Shown in pieces: positions 1-8,376 of a DNA stretch of 64,000 bases. A program made the position numbers and the translations under genes. Origin of the DNA: Devosia sp. FJ2-5-3 (GTDB taxonomy: Bacteria; Pseudomonadota; Alphaproteobacteria; Rhizobiales; Devosiaceae); NCBI RefSeq assembly GCF_029201545.1, contig NZ_CP104007.1:3010501-3074500 (forward strand). The letters run 5' to 3'. Within the stretch, counting starts at the first letter, position 1, and each line of letters starts with the position of its first letter. The notes under the pieces are model-generated. The model was given only the letters and a program-made list of their open reading frames with translations, ran no database searches and was not told where the DNA came from.

Positions 1-594
1 GTCACACTGGGCGCCCTTTCCGTGGTACGATCGCTGGCCATGGTCCTCTCTGACAACAAGATGATCTACGAATTCGGCCCAGACACGCGGCTGCTGCTGT
101 CTCTGGGCGGCGGTTCCACGCTCGGCCTGCCCAACCCGCTGATCGTGCTCGCAATACTCGCTGCAATAACGGCCTTTCTCTTCAAGTGGACGCGGTGGGG
201 GCAACATCTTTTCGCCATGGGTGGCAACGAGCAGGCCGCCCAGCTCACCGGCATTCCAGTGCGCAGGCTGAAAGTCTCGGTCTATATCTTTTCGGCGTTC
301 ACGGCCGGCATAACCGGTGTGCTGGAAGTCGGCTGGTTGGGCGGGGTTACCACCAATCTCGGCCAGGGCATGGAATTGTCGGTGATTGCTGCGGCGGTTA
401 TCGGCGGTGCCAATCTGGCCGGGGGCACCGGCACGGCATTCGGGGCCATTGTCGGCGCCCTCCTCATCGAGGTCATCCGCAACAGCCTCATCCTCCTGGG
501 CATCAGCACGTTCTGGCAAGGGGCCTTCGTCGGCTCGTTCATCATCATAGCCGTGGCCTTTGACCGCTTCCGCAGCCTCCGTTCTTCGGAATGA
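1..594 (+). CDS. Sugar ABC transporter permease, RbsC family (5' end outside window)
   Basis: This is the C-terminal 197 residues of an inner-membrane permease for a ribose-type sugar ABC importer; the reading frame is open from base 1. The cytoplasmic coupling loop GGNEQAAQLTGI lies near fragment residue 74. The family-typical run of small residues IGGANLAGGTGTAFGA follows, then NSLILLGISTFWQ before the last membrane helix. At least four hydrophobic segments are visible. The ATPase and binding-protein genes presumably lie to the left. A LacI-type regulator converges from the right, a common partner of sugar importers, so it may control this operon. The family is clear; the sugar cannot be told. 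Confidence 0.9.
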   Translation, partial: VTLGALSVVRSLAMVLSDNKMIYEFGPDTRLLLSLGGGSTLGLPNPLIVLAILAAITAFLFKWTRWGQHLFAMGGNEQAAQLTGIPVRRLKVSVYIFSAFTAGITGVLEVGWLGGVTTNLGQGMELSVIAAAVIGGANLAGGTGTAFGAIVGALLIEVIRNSLILLGISTFWQGAFVGSFIIIAVAFDRFRSLRSSE

Positions 595-629
595 GACTGC
601 CCGGCCCCCCCAGCCGCTGGCGGAGCAGA

Positions 630-1702
630 CTAGCGCGCCGCGAGACGCCGCTCTGTCAGTTGGGCGACCGTGCTGGTTGATTGCCGCTCGACCAGTTCGC
701 ATTCGACCTTGATCCGGCTGGGGGACGAATGAAGTCCGCCCGCATCGTCAAGAAGCAGTTCCACGGCAGCGCGTCCCATCTCGTAAAGCGGCAGCACCAG
801 CGTGGTCAGGGGCGGGTGCATATATTGTGCGATCTCGCGATCATCAAAGCCGATGACGGCAACGTCGTCCGGCACTGCCAGCCCGAGTTCGCGTAGCGCG
901 TCGTAGCAGCCGACCGCCATCATGTCGTTGGCGCAAAAGATTGCGTCGGGCGGATTGTCAAGCGCCATCAACTCCCTGGTCATCTGATAGCCAGCGGAGG
1001 GCTCCCAGTTCCCAGGGCGGACAAGGGCCGGATCGAACGGCACGTCATTACTCGACAGAGCCTGCTTGTATCCTTTCAAGCGATCGCGCGCGGCGTCGAC
1101 CCCCTGCTGGCCATTGATGAACCCGATGCGAGTGCGACCTCTGTGCAGCAGGTGCTCCGTAGCCGCACGACCGCCCAAGACGTCGCCGGGCAAGATAGAG
1201 TGGAATTGGTGCTCGGGGTCATAGCAGTTGACCAGCACCAAACGATGCCGGGCCAGCGACTGGGGGATTTGGACCTGGCGTGCGAGGATGGTGCCGTAGA
1301 TCAGTCCCAGGATTGGCAAATTTCCAAGGCCGGCAAGGATATTGGTTTCCACATCGGCGTCACCGTGGCTAACGCCCATGAGCATATTTATTCCGGCCTC
1401 CAGCGCCTTATCGCGCGCGCCTTCGAAGGCCAAGGACATCCAGGGATCCGTGATGGTTTCGTCGGCCATAAAGATAATGGTGGACTGGCCGCCCGGGGCG
1501 ATGCGTTGCCCGCGTCGTACGAACTTATACCCCAGTCGCTGGGCGGCCTCGACGACCCGCTTTCGCGTTTCATCTGCGAGCCGGCCACTCTTGCCACCAC
1601 TGAGCACGAGCGACACGGTTGCCTGTGATACCCCTGCTGCAGCGGCTCCATCATGGTGGGGCGCCCCGAAGGCGAGCGTCGCTTGGAAGTCTTCACAGGC
1701 AA
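630..1702 (-). CDS. LacI-family transcriptional regulator, probably frameshifted in the HTH
   Basis: The body of the protein is a periplasmic-binding-protein-like sugar sensor typical of LacI/GalR repressors, with motifs GFINGQQG, AIFCANDMMAVG and DVAVIGFDD. In the main frame the DNA-binding helix reads DGAAAAGVSQATVSLVLSGG. It lacks the usual DV and has no good start codon just upstream, only a TTG at 1763. In the next frame, a TTG at 1702 opens a normal-looking LacI N-terminus ending SGRPTMM, which breaks exactly at the HTH near 1648-1660. The simplest reading is a net -1 shift (1 or 4 bases missing) joining these frames. Either the gene is disabled or the base call is wrong. An intact reading from TTG 1763 remains possible. 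It faces the sugar ABC permease tail. Confidence 0.8.
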
Positions 1703-1903
1703 GATCCGCTTCAGTCAATTTCTGATGAAAGTCACAGATTGGGGAAGGATACCCCACCAACAAATGCCATGATCAGCACAGTTCACCCTACTACTAAGTA
1801 TCTGCATGGCTTCGCCCGATCTTCTCATCACGGCCCTTGATGAGGCTGCCATAAAACTACCATGGCGACCCAACGTAACACACGAAAACGCCAGCGGCAC
1901 AAT

Positions 1904-1922
1904 GTAGGGGCATATGCCCTAC
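1904..1922. promoter_or_regulatory. Palindrome GGGCATATGCCC in a gene-free stretch, possible operator
   Basis: The 340-base stretch between the LacI-type gene and tRNA-Ser holds no supported gene. It contains a perfect 12-base palindrome centred on CATATG, widened by GTAG/CTAC arms. It lies about 200 bases upstream of the regulator start and could be an operator for it, but the distance is long and no second copy is seen. Nothing else recognisable is in the stretch. Confidence 0.2.
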
Positions 1923-2110
1923 TCTCGCCCTACGCCCCCAGATCTCCACGGTAACGTCGAGGCCTAAGCCGAAATCGCGTCTGGGCAAATGATGATACTC
2001 GACAACTCATCCTGCAGCGGAGCCATCGCGCTCGGCTGCTCTGAGGTACATCACAGTTTCGACTTCCAGAAGATGAGGAAAATCAAGAACCTATAGCCAT
2101 GTCGGGAAAG

Positions 2111-2200
2111 TGGCGGAGAGGAAGGGATTCGAACCCTCGAGACCGTTCCCGATCTGCACCCTTAGCAGGGGTGTGCCTTCGACCACTCGGCCACCTCTCC
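2111..2200 (-). tRNA. tRNA-Ser (anticodon GCT)
   Basis: On the minus strand the sequence folds as a long-variable-arm tRNA of 90 nt including an encoded CCA. The acceptor strand GGAGAGG pairs with CCTCTCC. The D-arm region is GGCCGAGTGGTC, the anticodon loop CTGCTAA gives GCT, and the T loop is GGTTCGAATCC. The variable arm (GATCGGGAACGGTC) is the class II feature expected of serine tRNAs. The anticodon reads AGC/AGU codons. Confidence 0.95.
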
Positions 2201-2210
2201 ACGCAAGGCG

Positions 2211-2239
2211 GGTCTAGCGGGAGAGGGTTTGATTGGCAA
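2211..2239 (-). promoter_or_regulatory. Putative sigma-70 promoter of tRNA-Ser
   Basis: On the minus strand TTGCCA is followed after exactly 17 bases by TAGACC, placed about 10 bases before the tRNA 5' end. This is a plausible -35/-10 pair for a tRNA with a very short leader. It is a sequence match only. Confidence 0.35.
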
Positions 2240-2410
2240 GCGCTTTTTGGTTCCGGCGGCACCAATGCCGGGGAAAGACGTGGTCTATCGGAGTTTGCTC
2301 GATCTGCCGCGCTGGGTTTGGTGCGAAACTGCAGGGCGTGTGCGTGGCTTAGCCCATGGTCGAATCGCTCGAGTTGCGTTTCCCTGCGTCGAGATGAGAA
2401 GGGGAAGACG

Positions 2411-2935
2411 ATGGGCAAACGCGGTACGGACGGCTTCTGGCTGACGCTGGGCCTGGGATTTGTCTTCACCGTCGTCGGCGCCCAGGCGCAGGGGGTGGCG
2501 CCGATCGAGGGTGTTTGGCGCACCGTCCTTGCCTCGGAGGTCACGATCGCATCCTGCCCCGAAGGCTTTTGCGGCTATCTGAGCAAGATCGTCGTGCCAG
2601 AAGGCATGCTGAGCGGAGCAGAGGCGGAGGCCGCCGCCGCGATGCCCCCGGAGGCGTTTTTCGATGCTCGGAACAAGGACCCTGCCCTGCGAGGCCGGCC
2701 GATGCTCGGCCTGCAAATCCTCCAGCTGCACCAAGGCAGCGAACCGACCGTTTATGACGGGGAGGTCTACAACCCCGAGGATGGAAACACCTATTCCGGA
2801 TATATGGAAATGCTGGGTCCCGACCTGGTGCGGCTTAATGGCTGCGTGCTTTTCAACGTCGTCTGCCGGGGCGAGGACTGGGTCAGGGTGCTGCCAGAAA
2901 TGATCGACCCCAGCGCCGTAGCGCCGGGATCGTAA
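2411..2935 (+). CDS. DUF2147-type secreted protein
   Basis: This 174-residue protein has an N-terminal signal peptide (hydrophobic run about residues 9-22, ending near AQA-QG). The mature part matches the DUF2147 pattern: GVWRT near the start, the cysteine-containing CPEGFCGYLSKIV, then DPALRGRPMLGLQIL and YNPEDGNTYSGYM. It is probably periplasmic, and the family has no firm function. The ATG at 2411 is chosen because AGAAGGGGAAG lies just upstream; a longer frame reaching back to 2099 crosses the tRNA and lacks the signal peptide at its start. It stands alone between the tRNA and a converging GST gene. Confidence 0.85.
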   Translation: MGKRGTDGFWLTLGLGFVFTVVGAQAQGVAPIEGVWRTVLASEVTIASCPEGFCGYLSKIVVPEGMLSGAEAEAAAAMPPEAFFDARNKDPALRGRPMLGLQILQLHQGSEPTVYDGEVYNPEDGNTYSGYMEMLGPDLVRLNGCVLFNVVCRGEDWVRVLPEMIDPSAVAPGS

Positions 2936-2944
2936 TGGCTAAAA

Positions 2945-3649
2945 TCAGCGAGCGCGCTGATTGAACAGGACTTTTTGCGCTTCCTTGTCGTTGGCAAGGT
3001 CGTGGTTCGGAATGTCCTTGCCGTAGGCCAAGCCTCGCGCGACGGCTGGGCGCGCGCCGACGCGCTCAAGCCAGGCGTGGACGTGGGGGAAATCCTGCTG
3101 CGTGATGCCGTAGCGCTCCCAGGACTGGGCCCAGCCGATGGAGGCTATGTCGGCGATGGAATAGTCTCCGGCGATGTATTCGCTATCGGCCAGCTGCTTG
3201 TTCAGGACGCCGAAAAGACGATGGGTTTCATCGCTGTAACGCTTGATGGCATAAGGCACCTTTTCAGGCGCATAGACTGAGAAATGGTTGTTTTGGCCGA
3301 GCATGGGACCAAAGCCGCCGACCTGCCAGAACAGCCATTCGTCGACCTTGACCTGGGCGCGCGCATCGGTCGGGTAGAATTGGCCGAATTTCAGGCCAAG
3401 ATATTTGAGGATAGCGCCGGATTCGAAGATCGAGATCGGCTCGCCGCCCGGACCTTCGGGATCGACGATGGCCGGGATTTTGTTGTTCGGTGAAATCGCC
3501 AGGAACTCCGGGGTGAACTGCTGGCCCTTGCCGATATCGATGCGGTGGTAAGTCCATGGCACGCCAAGCTCTTCGAGCATGATATGCACCTTCTGCCCGT
3601 TGGGCGTGGGCAGTGAATATGCGTCGATAGGCTTGGTCTGGGTGGTCAT
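2945..3649 (-). CDS. Glutathione S-transferase, Nu-class/YfcG-like
   Basis: A 234-residue cytosolic glutathione S-transferase. The N-terminal thioredoxin-like half holds YSLPTPNGQKVHIMLEELG, the glutathione-binding turn NNKIPAIVDPEG and the ESGAILKYL motif. The C-terminal helical half has YIAGDYSIADIA with the conserved N-capping Asp. The TPNGQK context resembles bacterial YfcG/YghU disulfide-bond oxidoreductases, which act on disulfides and peroxides using two glutathiones. The start has GAGGACG upstream. It converges with the DUF2147 gene with only a few bases between their stops. Confidence 0.9.
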   Translation of the reverse strand: MTTQTKPIDAYSLPTPNGQKVHIMLEELGVPWTYHRIDIGKGQQFTPEFLAISPNNKIPAIVDPEGPGGEPISIFESGAILKYLGLKFGQFYPTDARAQVKVDEWLFWQVGGFGPMLGQNNHFSVYAPEKVPYAIKRYSDETHRLFGVLNKQLADSEYIAGDYSIADIASIGWAQSWERYGITQQDFPHVHAWLERVGARPAVARGLAYGKDIPNHDLANDKEAQKVLFNQRAR

Positions 3650-3756
3650 GGCAAGGCGTCCTCTAATTGACTGGATGCATTCTATCGGTACTTGCCGATG
3701 AAAAACAAGGCGCTGGAGAGAAAGCGGAATCTCCCCTCCAGTCCATCTTGTCCAAT

Positions 3757-4197
3757 CTATTCCCGGCCCACCTCCATTTGCGGCTTTCCATTTCCGCGGA
3801 GGGCAAGGGAGATGCCGCGCGCATCCACTGTAGCCGTAACGCGGTGGCGCAGTGCCGCGAACATAAAGTCCGGCGTCACGTTGACCGGGTCATCGAACTT
3901 CACAGTGAGCGTGAAGGTCTGCATGTCTCCGGACATCTGGACACCGATCACCAGCCCCTTGAAGGGCTGTTCGAGGTAAAGACCCCTGACGCGCATGCCC
4001 ACCTGGAAGGGCACCATCACACGTTCGGGCAAGGCGGCGCGCGCAGTGTTCCAGTCGCGAAAGCCGTGGCGACGGGCGATTTCTTCAAGGGCGGCGCCGT
4101 GGGACAGGTCAAGCCCGGCCCGGCTGCGCTCGTCGCGAAGGGCGCGGGCTTCGGCCTTGAGAGTCTGGGCAGAGGGGGTATCGAGGGAAAAAGTCAT
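3757..4197 (-). CDS. Small glyoxalase-superfamily-like protein (Glyoxalase_8 type N-terminus)
   Basis: A 146-residue soluble protein. The first 50 residues (LKAEARALRDE, then LSHGAALEEIARRHGFRDWNTARA) match the helical domain seen in proteins annotated as glyoxalase superfamily/Glyoxalase_8, where a similar 'ALE.IA..HGFRDWNTA' motif occurs. The rest (GMRVRGLYLEQPFKGLVIGV and after) looks like a small beta domain. No catalytic metal site of a true glyoxalase is visible, so the enzyme name is only a family label. The start is supported by GGAGAGGACA upstream. The 280 bases beyond it, up to the TauE-type gene, hold no gene I can support. Confidence 0.65.
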   Translation of the reverse strand: MTFSLDTPSAQTLKAEARALRDERSRAGLDLSHGAALEEIARRHGFRDWNTARAALPERVMVPFQVGMRVRGLYLEQPFKGLVIGVQMSGDMQTFTLTVKFDDPVNVTPDFMFAALRHRVTATVDARGISLALRGNGKPQMEVGRE

Positions 4198-4480
4198 GGC
4201 GTGTCCTCTCCTGGAGGAGGCGACTGGTCCATGGGTGCTCGCCTTGCCATGATGCGCCTCGGAGAAAACTGCGATGTTTCTCGTTCGGGCCGGGCTTCAC
4301 CGTAGGAGCAATGTCCCGCGAGCGGCTGGTGCCGGCGACCAAGGCCTAAATGGTCTGGCCGAATGAATAAGTCAAGCCGTGATCATTTCCCGTGATGATG
4401 CCAGAAGACAATTGTGTTGGGCTCCCTTGCGTGACTGGCGTAAGCGTAACGCCGTCCGCATGGGGGAGGAGTTCGAGAAT

Positions 4481-5248
4481 ATGACTGAAATTATGCTGCT
4501 TTTGGCAGGACTTATTGGCGGCGCCGTCAATTCACTGGCCGGAGGCGGATCGTTTATTGTGTTTCCGGCGCTGCTGTTCGCAGGGGTGCCTCCGGTGTTG
4601 GCGAATGCCTCGAATACCTATGCCGCCCTGCCCGGCTATGCCAGCGGCGCGATGGGCTATTGGAAGTCCATGGCGGCCTACAAGGACCGACTGATCAGTT
4701 ATGGGGTGGTGGCAGCACTGTTTGGCTATGTCGGCGCCGAACTCCTGCTGGTTGTGTCCGACGAGCAATTTTCCAAGGTTGTTCCGTGGCTTATGGCGTT
4801 TGCGGTCGCGCTTTTCGTGTTCGGAAACCAGATCAATACCATGATCAAGGCGCGGGGTGGCGAGCGGCGCGGGATGAAGGCGCTCGGCGCCGTGCTGCTG
4901 CTGGGATTGCTGGCCGCGGTCTGCGTCTATGGCGGGTTCTTCAATGCCGGTCTGGGCATCTTGCTGCTGGCATTTCTGGCCATGGCCGGGATGACAGACA
5001 TTCACGCCATGAACGGGCTAAAACTCTATATTTCCTCAATAGTTGCGCTGGTCGCGGTGGTCCGCTTCGCCCTGGGCGGGACGATCGATTTCTACCATGG
5101 TTCGATCGCCCTCGTGGGCGTGACGATCGGCGGCTATGCTGCTGCACGGCTTGCGAAATTCATCCCCACCAACTGGATCCGGACGGGCGTTATCATCTAC
5201 GGGATCGGGATGACGCTCTATTTCTTCTGGACGGCTTATATCGCCTGA
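4481..5248 (+). CDS. Sulfite exporter TauE/SafE-family permease
   Basis: A 255-residue polytopic inner-membrane protein with about eight hydrophobic segments. The first ends in the family signature GGAVNSLAGGGSFIVFPALL with NTYAALPGYASGA following. The second half-repeat has YGGFFNAGLGILLLAFLAMAG and MNGLKLYISS. The family moves organosulfonates, sulfite or other small anions; the substrate here is unknown. The ATG at 4481 is preferred over an earlier in-frame start (4379) because GGGGGAGGAG precedes it and the earlier part is hydrophilic. Its last 13 bases overlap the convergent molybdopterin oxidoreductase gene. Confidence 0.9.
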   Translation: MTEIMLLLAGLIGGAVNSLAGGGSFIVFPALLFAGVPPVLANASNTYAALPGYASGAMGYWKSMAAYKDRLISYGVVAALFGYVGAELLLVVSDEQFSKVVPWLMAFAVALFVFGNQINTMIKARGGERRGMKALGAVLLLGLLAAVCVYGGFFNAGLGILLLAFLAMAGMTDIHAMNGLKLYISSIVALVAVVRFALGGTIDFYHGSIALVGVTIGGYAAARLAKFIPTNWIRTGVIIYGIGMTLYFFWTAYIA

Positions 5249-7338
5249 TCGGAGGGACGCACCCACACGGTGCAATCGTGGAAAACGGCGCCGCCAAAAG
5301 GTGGCGCCGGCGTCGAATTCGTTAGCACATTGATACCTTTTGCGCCGCGGTGTGCGGAATTTCGGTGAAGGCCCTCGGCGACCAGCACGCCCGTCGTAAC
5401 CACGTCGGTGATGCGCAGGGTCAACTCGACAGACCCACGCCGATTTCCGACAGTGACGGCATCGCCATCGGCGAGGGCGAGGCGTGCGGCGTCGTCGGGG
5501 TGCATGAACACCGATGGGCCGCCTTCGCGCTTGAGACTGCCCGCCGTCTGGTTGAAGGACGAGTTGAGGAAGGCACGCGCCGGGCTGGTGGCAAGTTTGA
5601 ACGGATGCTCGGCGTCGGGCTTTTCGGTGATGTCCCAGTGATCGGCAAAGCGCGGCATGATTGCGGGATCGCAAACCCAGCGATAGCCCTTGAGACGCGA
5701 AACCGCGTTCCAATCCGGCTCGAAGCGATAACGGCCATCCGCCCAGCCAAAACCGTTGGCAAAGCGGGCGACATCGTCCGGACGCTCCTTGTCGACGAAG
5801 CCGGTTTTTTCGACCTCTTCTAGCGGCGTCAGGCCGGAGCGAGCGAAGGTATCGGCGACGACCTGACGATCGGTGGTGTTGAAAACGGGATCCTGGCTAC
5901 CAAGACGAAGGGCCAGCGCGTTGATGACCTCGTGATTGGAGCGGGTATCGCCCGGTTTGTCGATGATGGCGGGGCCGTAGAGGATGCGGGTGTGGCCGCC
6001 ACGGGTGTAATAGTCGTTGTGTTCGAGGAACATGGTCGCCGGCAGGACGATGTCGGCCAATTCAGCCGTCTCAGTCATGAACTGCTCATGGACGACTAGG
6101 AACAGATCCTCGCGCATCAAACCCTCGCGGACGAGGTTCTGGTTCGGCGCGACGGAGGCCGGATTGGTGTTCTGCACGATCATGGCATGGACCGGTGCAC
6201 CGCCCTGCAGGGCCACCTTGTCGCCGGTGAGGATCGGGCCGATCTCGGACATATCGAGAAGGCGCGGCGTGCCCTTTTGCAGGTGAGTGCCTTCGAGCCG
6301 TGACTTGTCGAGACCCCAGGTGCCGGAATTGGAATGGAAGGCGCCGCCGCCACGATGCTGCCATGCACCGGTCATGGCCGGAATGGAGAGCGCCGCATGC
6401 ATGGCAGTCGAGCCGTTGGACTGGCGGGAGAAGCCATAGCCCAGGCGGAAGAACGATCTTGGCGTTGCGCCGACGAGATGGGCGAACGCCTCGATGTCGG
6501 CGACGGTTAGGCCGGTGATCTCGGCCGCCCATTCGGGCGTCCGGGTCTTGAGATGGGCTTCAAAATCAGGCGAGAAATCGGTGTAGCGGGCCATGTAGGC
6601 GCGGTCGGCGAGGCCGTCGCGCAGGAGGATGTGCATTGTGGCGACCGCGAGAGCGCCATCGGTGCCGGGACGCAGGACGAGGCCCATATCGGCCTGCTGC
6701 ATGGTCGCATTGCGATAGATGTCGATGACCACGATCTTGGCCCCGCGCGTCTTTCGCGCCTTCATCGCGTGGGTCATGACATTGACCTGGGTGTGCACCG
6801 CATTGGTTCCCCAGATGACGACGCAGTCGCTCTCGGCCATCTGCTCGGGATTGACCCCGCCCAGCAGACCCGTGCCGGCGATATAGCCTGGCCAGGCAAG
6901 ACCGGTGCAGATGGTGTCGTATTGATGCGAATAGCCGCGCACGGCGCGCAGGCGCTCTATGCCATCGCGCTGCACATGGCCCATGGTTCCGGCATAGAAA
7001 TAGGGCCAGACCGATTCAGGGCCGGAGTTCTGCTCCACCTGGAGAAAGCGCGCGGCGATCTCATCCAGGGCTTCATCCCAGGAAATCTGTTGCCACTGCC
7101 CTGCCCCCTTGGGACCGATACGGCGCATGGGGTGCAACAGACGCTCGGGGTGATGGATACGCTCGGCGTAGCGGGCCACCTTTTCGCAGATCACGCCAGC
7201 CGTATAGGGATCATCCTTGGCGCCGCGCACGCGGCCAACTGTGCCGTCCGGCAGGATGTCGACATCGAGGGCACAGACCGACGGGCAGTCGTGCGGGCAG
7301 ACGGAGCGGATGGTGCGAAGCGGGCTGAGGTCGTTCAT
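5236..7338 (-). CDS. Molybdopterin-dependent oxidoreductase (formate dehydrogenase-like superfamily)
   Basis: A 700-residue cytosolic-type molybdoenzyme; no Tat signal is seen. The N-terminus binds a 4Fe-4S cluster through C14, C18, C22 and C51 (CPHDCPSVC ... CEK). The molybdopterin domain follows with VVIWGTNAVHTQ, IVVIDIYRNATMQQAD and RPGTDGALA. The C-terminal dinucleotide-binding domain has LATSPARAFLNSSFNQT and VFMHPDDAARLALADGD. It belongs to the broad family with formate dehydrogenase H, nitrate and thiosulfate reductases, but no electron-transfer partner or cofactor gene is adjacent, so the substrate is open. No in-frame TGA suggests selenocysteine. Its 3' end overlaps the TauE-type gene by 13 bases. 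Confidence 0.88.
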   Translation of the reverse strand: MNDLSPLRTIRSVCPHDCPSVCALDVDILPDGTVGRVRGAKDDPYTAGVICEKVARYAERIHHPERLLHPMRRIGPKGAGQWQQISWDEALDEIAARFLQVEQNSGPESVWPYFYAGTMGHVQRDGIERLRAVRGYSHQYDTICTGLAWPGYIAGTGLLGGVNPEQMAESDCVVIWGTNAVHTQVNVMTHAMKARKTRGAKIVVIDIYRNATMQQADMGLVLRPGTDGALAVATMHILLRDGLADRAYMARYTDFSPDFEAHLKTRTPEWAAEITGLTVADIEAFAHLVGATPRSFFRLGYGFSRQSNGSTAMHAALSIPAMTGAWQHRGGGAFHSNSGTWGLDKSRLEGTHLQKGTPRLLDMSEIGPILTGDKVALQGGAPVHAMIVQNTNPASVAPNQNLVREGLMREDLFLVVHEQFMTETAELADIVLPATMFLEHNDYYTRGGHTRILYGPAIIDKPGDTRSNHEVINALALRLGSQDPVFNTTDRQVVADTFARSGLTPLEEVEKTGFVDKERPDDVARFANGFGWADGRYRFEPDWNAVSRLKGYRWVCDPAIMPRFADHWDITEKPDAEHPFKLATSPARAFLNSSFNQTAGSLKREGGPSVFMHPDDAARLALADGDAVTVGNRRGSVELTLRITDVVTTGVLVAEGLHRNSAHRGAKGINVLTNSTPAPPFGGAVFHDCTVWVRPSDQAI

Positions 7339-7436
7339 GCGGCGACGCTAGCGGAGGCGAAGCGTCGTCACAATCGTATTGTGGTGATGGGGGGTATTCG
7401 TGAAGGTTATGGGGCTGGGCAGAGACCCCCACCTGA

Positions 7437-7457
7437 CCTCCCCCTGGTAGGGGGAGG
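7437..7457. repeat. Perfect GC-rich hairpin, candidate dispersed intergenic palindrome
   Basis: CCTCCCCCT and AGGGGGAGG form a perfect 9-bp stem around GGT. It lies inside a roughly 100-base non-coding stretch (7420-7530) of low complexity. The style (CTCCCC...GGGGAG core with flanking ACCCCCACCTGACC) is that of short palindromic elements found in many copies in rhizobial-type genomes. Only one copy is in this window, so repetition is not shown. It could also end transcription of the gene on its right. Confidence 0.4.
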
Positions 7458-7534
7458 GATCTATCGAGTTCGTGGTGAGGATAGTGAGCCAGCGATGGGC
7501 TCTTCCTCGCCTTAAGGGAGAAATTGGGTGGGGC

Positions 7535-8143
7535 CTAGGCTGGGACCGCAGCACTTGCCGTATTGCGGCGGGCGCGTTGGGTGGCGTGTTTGGCGAGTTC
7601 GGCGGCGCCGCCATGGAATTGAGAGAAGGTGATGCCCGTGTCGCCGGTGGAGATGGTGATGCCGCGCCAATTGGGGGAAACAGAGCGGACTTCGGACCAG
7701 TCGATCGACGTGTGGCGGCCGAAGGCGTTGCGATGCTCAACGCGCTTGAAATCCCAGCGGACGCGGGTGAAGAGGCCCACAAGCCCGATGCCGAGCGCGC
7801 CGCCTGCGAGCAGGAGGACCGCCGCATAGGCGGCCACCAATTGCGCCGTGTCGGCAGAGCCCCCCATGAAGATTATGGCGGAGAGAATAACAGCGGCCAG
7901 GGCGGCGGCGCCATAGCAGGCAAAATATTCAACCATGGAAGGACGCAGTTCGGACCACCCATCGACCATGACCGCTTCCTCAGGTTGAACGAGGCGAAGC
8001 GCGAGGAAGGCCGCGTAGCCGAAAGCGACCACGCCGGCCGCGCGGGATAGCGGAAGATGAGCCGTGGCAGGCACATATTTGAGGGCGATGAGGATTGTGA
8101 TCACGATGAGTGGCAAAGCCACTTCCTGCCAACGCAAGGGCAC
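7535..8143 (-). CDS. Unrecognised membrane protein with PH-like C-terminal domain
   Basis: This 202-residue protein has four hydrophobic segments (about residues 8-24, 34-50, 70-93 and 100-124) followed by a soluble tail of about 75 residues. The tail, with TRVRWDFKRVEHRNAFGRHTSIDWSEVRSVS then ITISTGDTGITFSQ, has the rhythm of bacterial PH-like domains that follow membrane helices. The start is GTG at 8143 with GGAG about 11 bases upstream. I do not recognise a named family, and the context (molybdoenzyme on one side, MFS pump on the other) does not suggest a job. Confidence 0.7.
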   Translation of the reverse strand: MPLRWQEVALPLIVITILIALKYVPATAHLPLSRAAGVVAFGYAAFLALRLVQPEEAVMVDGWSELRPSMVEYFACYGAAALAAVILSAIIFMGGSADTAQLVAAYAAVLLLAGGALGIGLVGLFTRVRWDFKRVEHRNAFGRHTSIDWSEVRSVSPNWRGITISTGDTGITFSQFHGGAAELAKHATQRARRNTASAAVPA

Positions 8144-8304
8144 TCTGAGGTCTCCAAAAAAGTCAGGCCTACGACGCTACTCGGCGGTTGATGACAATAA
8201 GAGAGGGCGCGCGTTGCGATTTGGCTATTCACAATTTTGCCATAAGCATGGCGGCGAACACATGTGTGACAAAGCCGCCACCGCGCCCTGCCCCGGAATG
8301 GACC

Positions 8305-8329
8305 GCGGGCGGACCTGGGGCCCGCCCGC
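8305..8329 (-). terminator. GC-rich hairpin downstream of the DHA2 MFS gene
   Basis: GCGGGCG and CGCCCGC can pair across an 11-base loop, about 50 bases after the MFS stop codon. There is no T run behind it on the minus strand, so it is a weak terminator candidate. The rest of the 230-base gap holds no gene I can support. Confidence 0.25.
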
Positions 8330-8376
8330 CAAGAACTGAAAACTCACGCGTTTTCCCGTTTTCGGGTGCGCTGAAC

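Noticed and set aside
5236..7338. Selenocysteine in the molybdoenzyme
   Set aside because: The frame has no internal TGA and no stem-loop of the SECIS type was evident.
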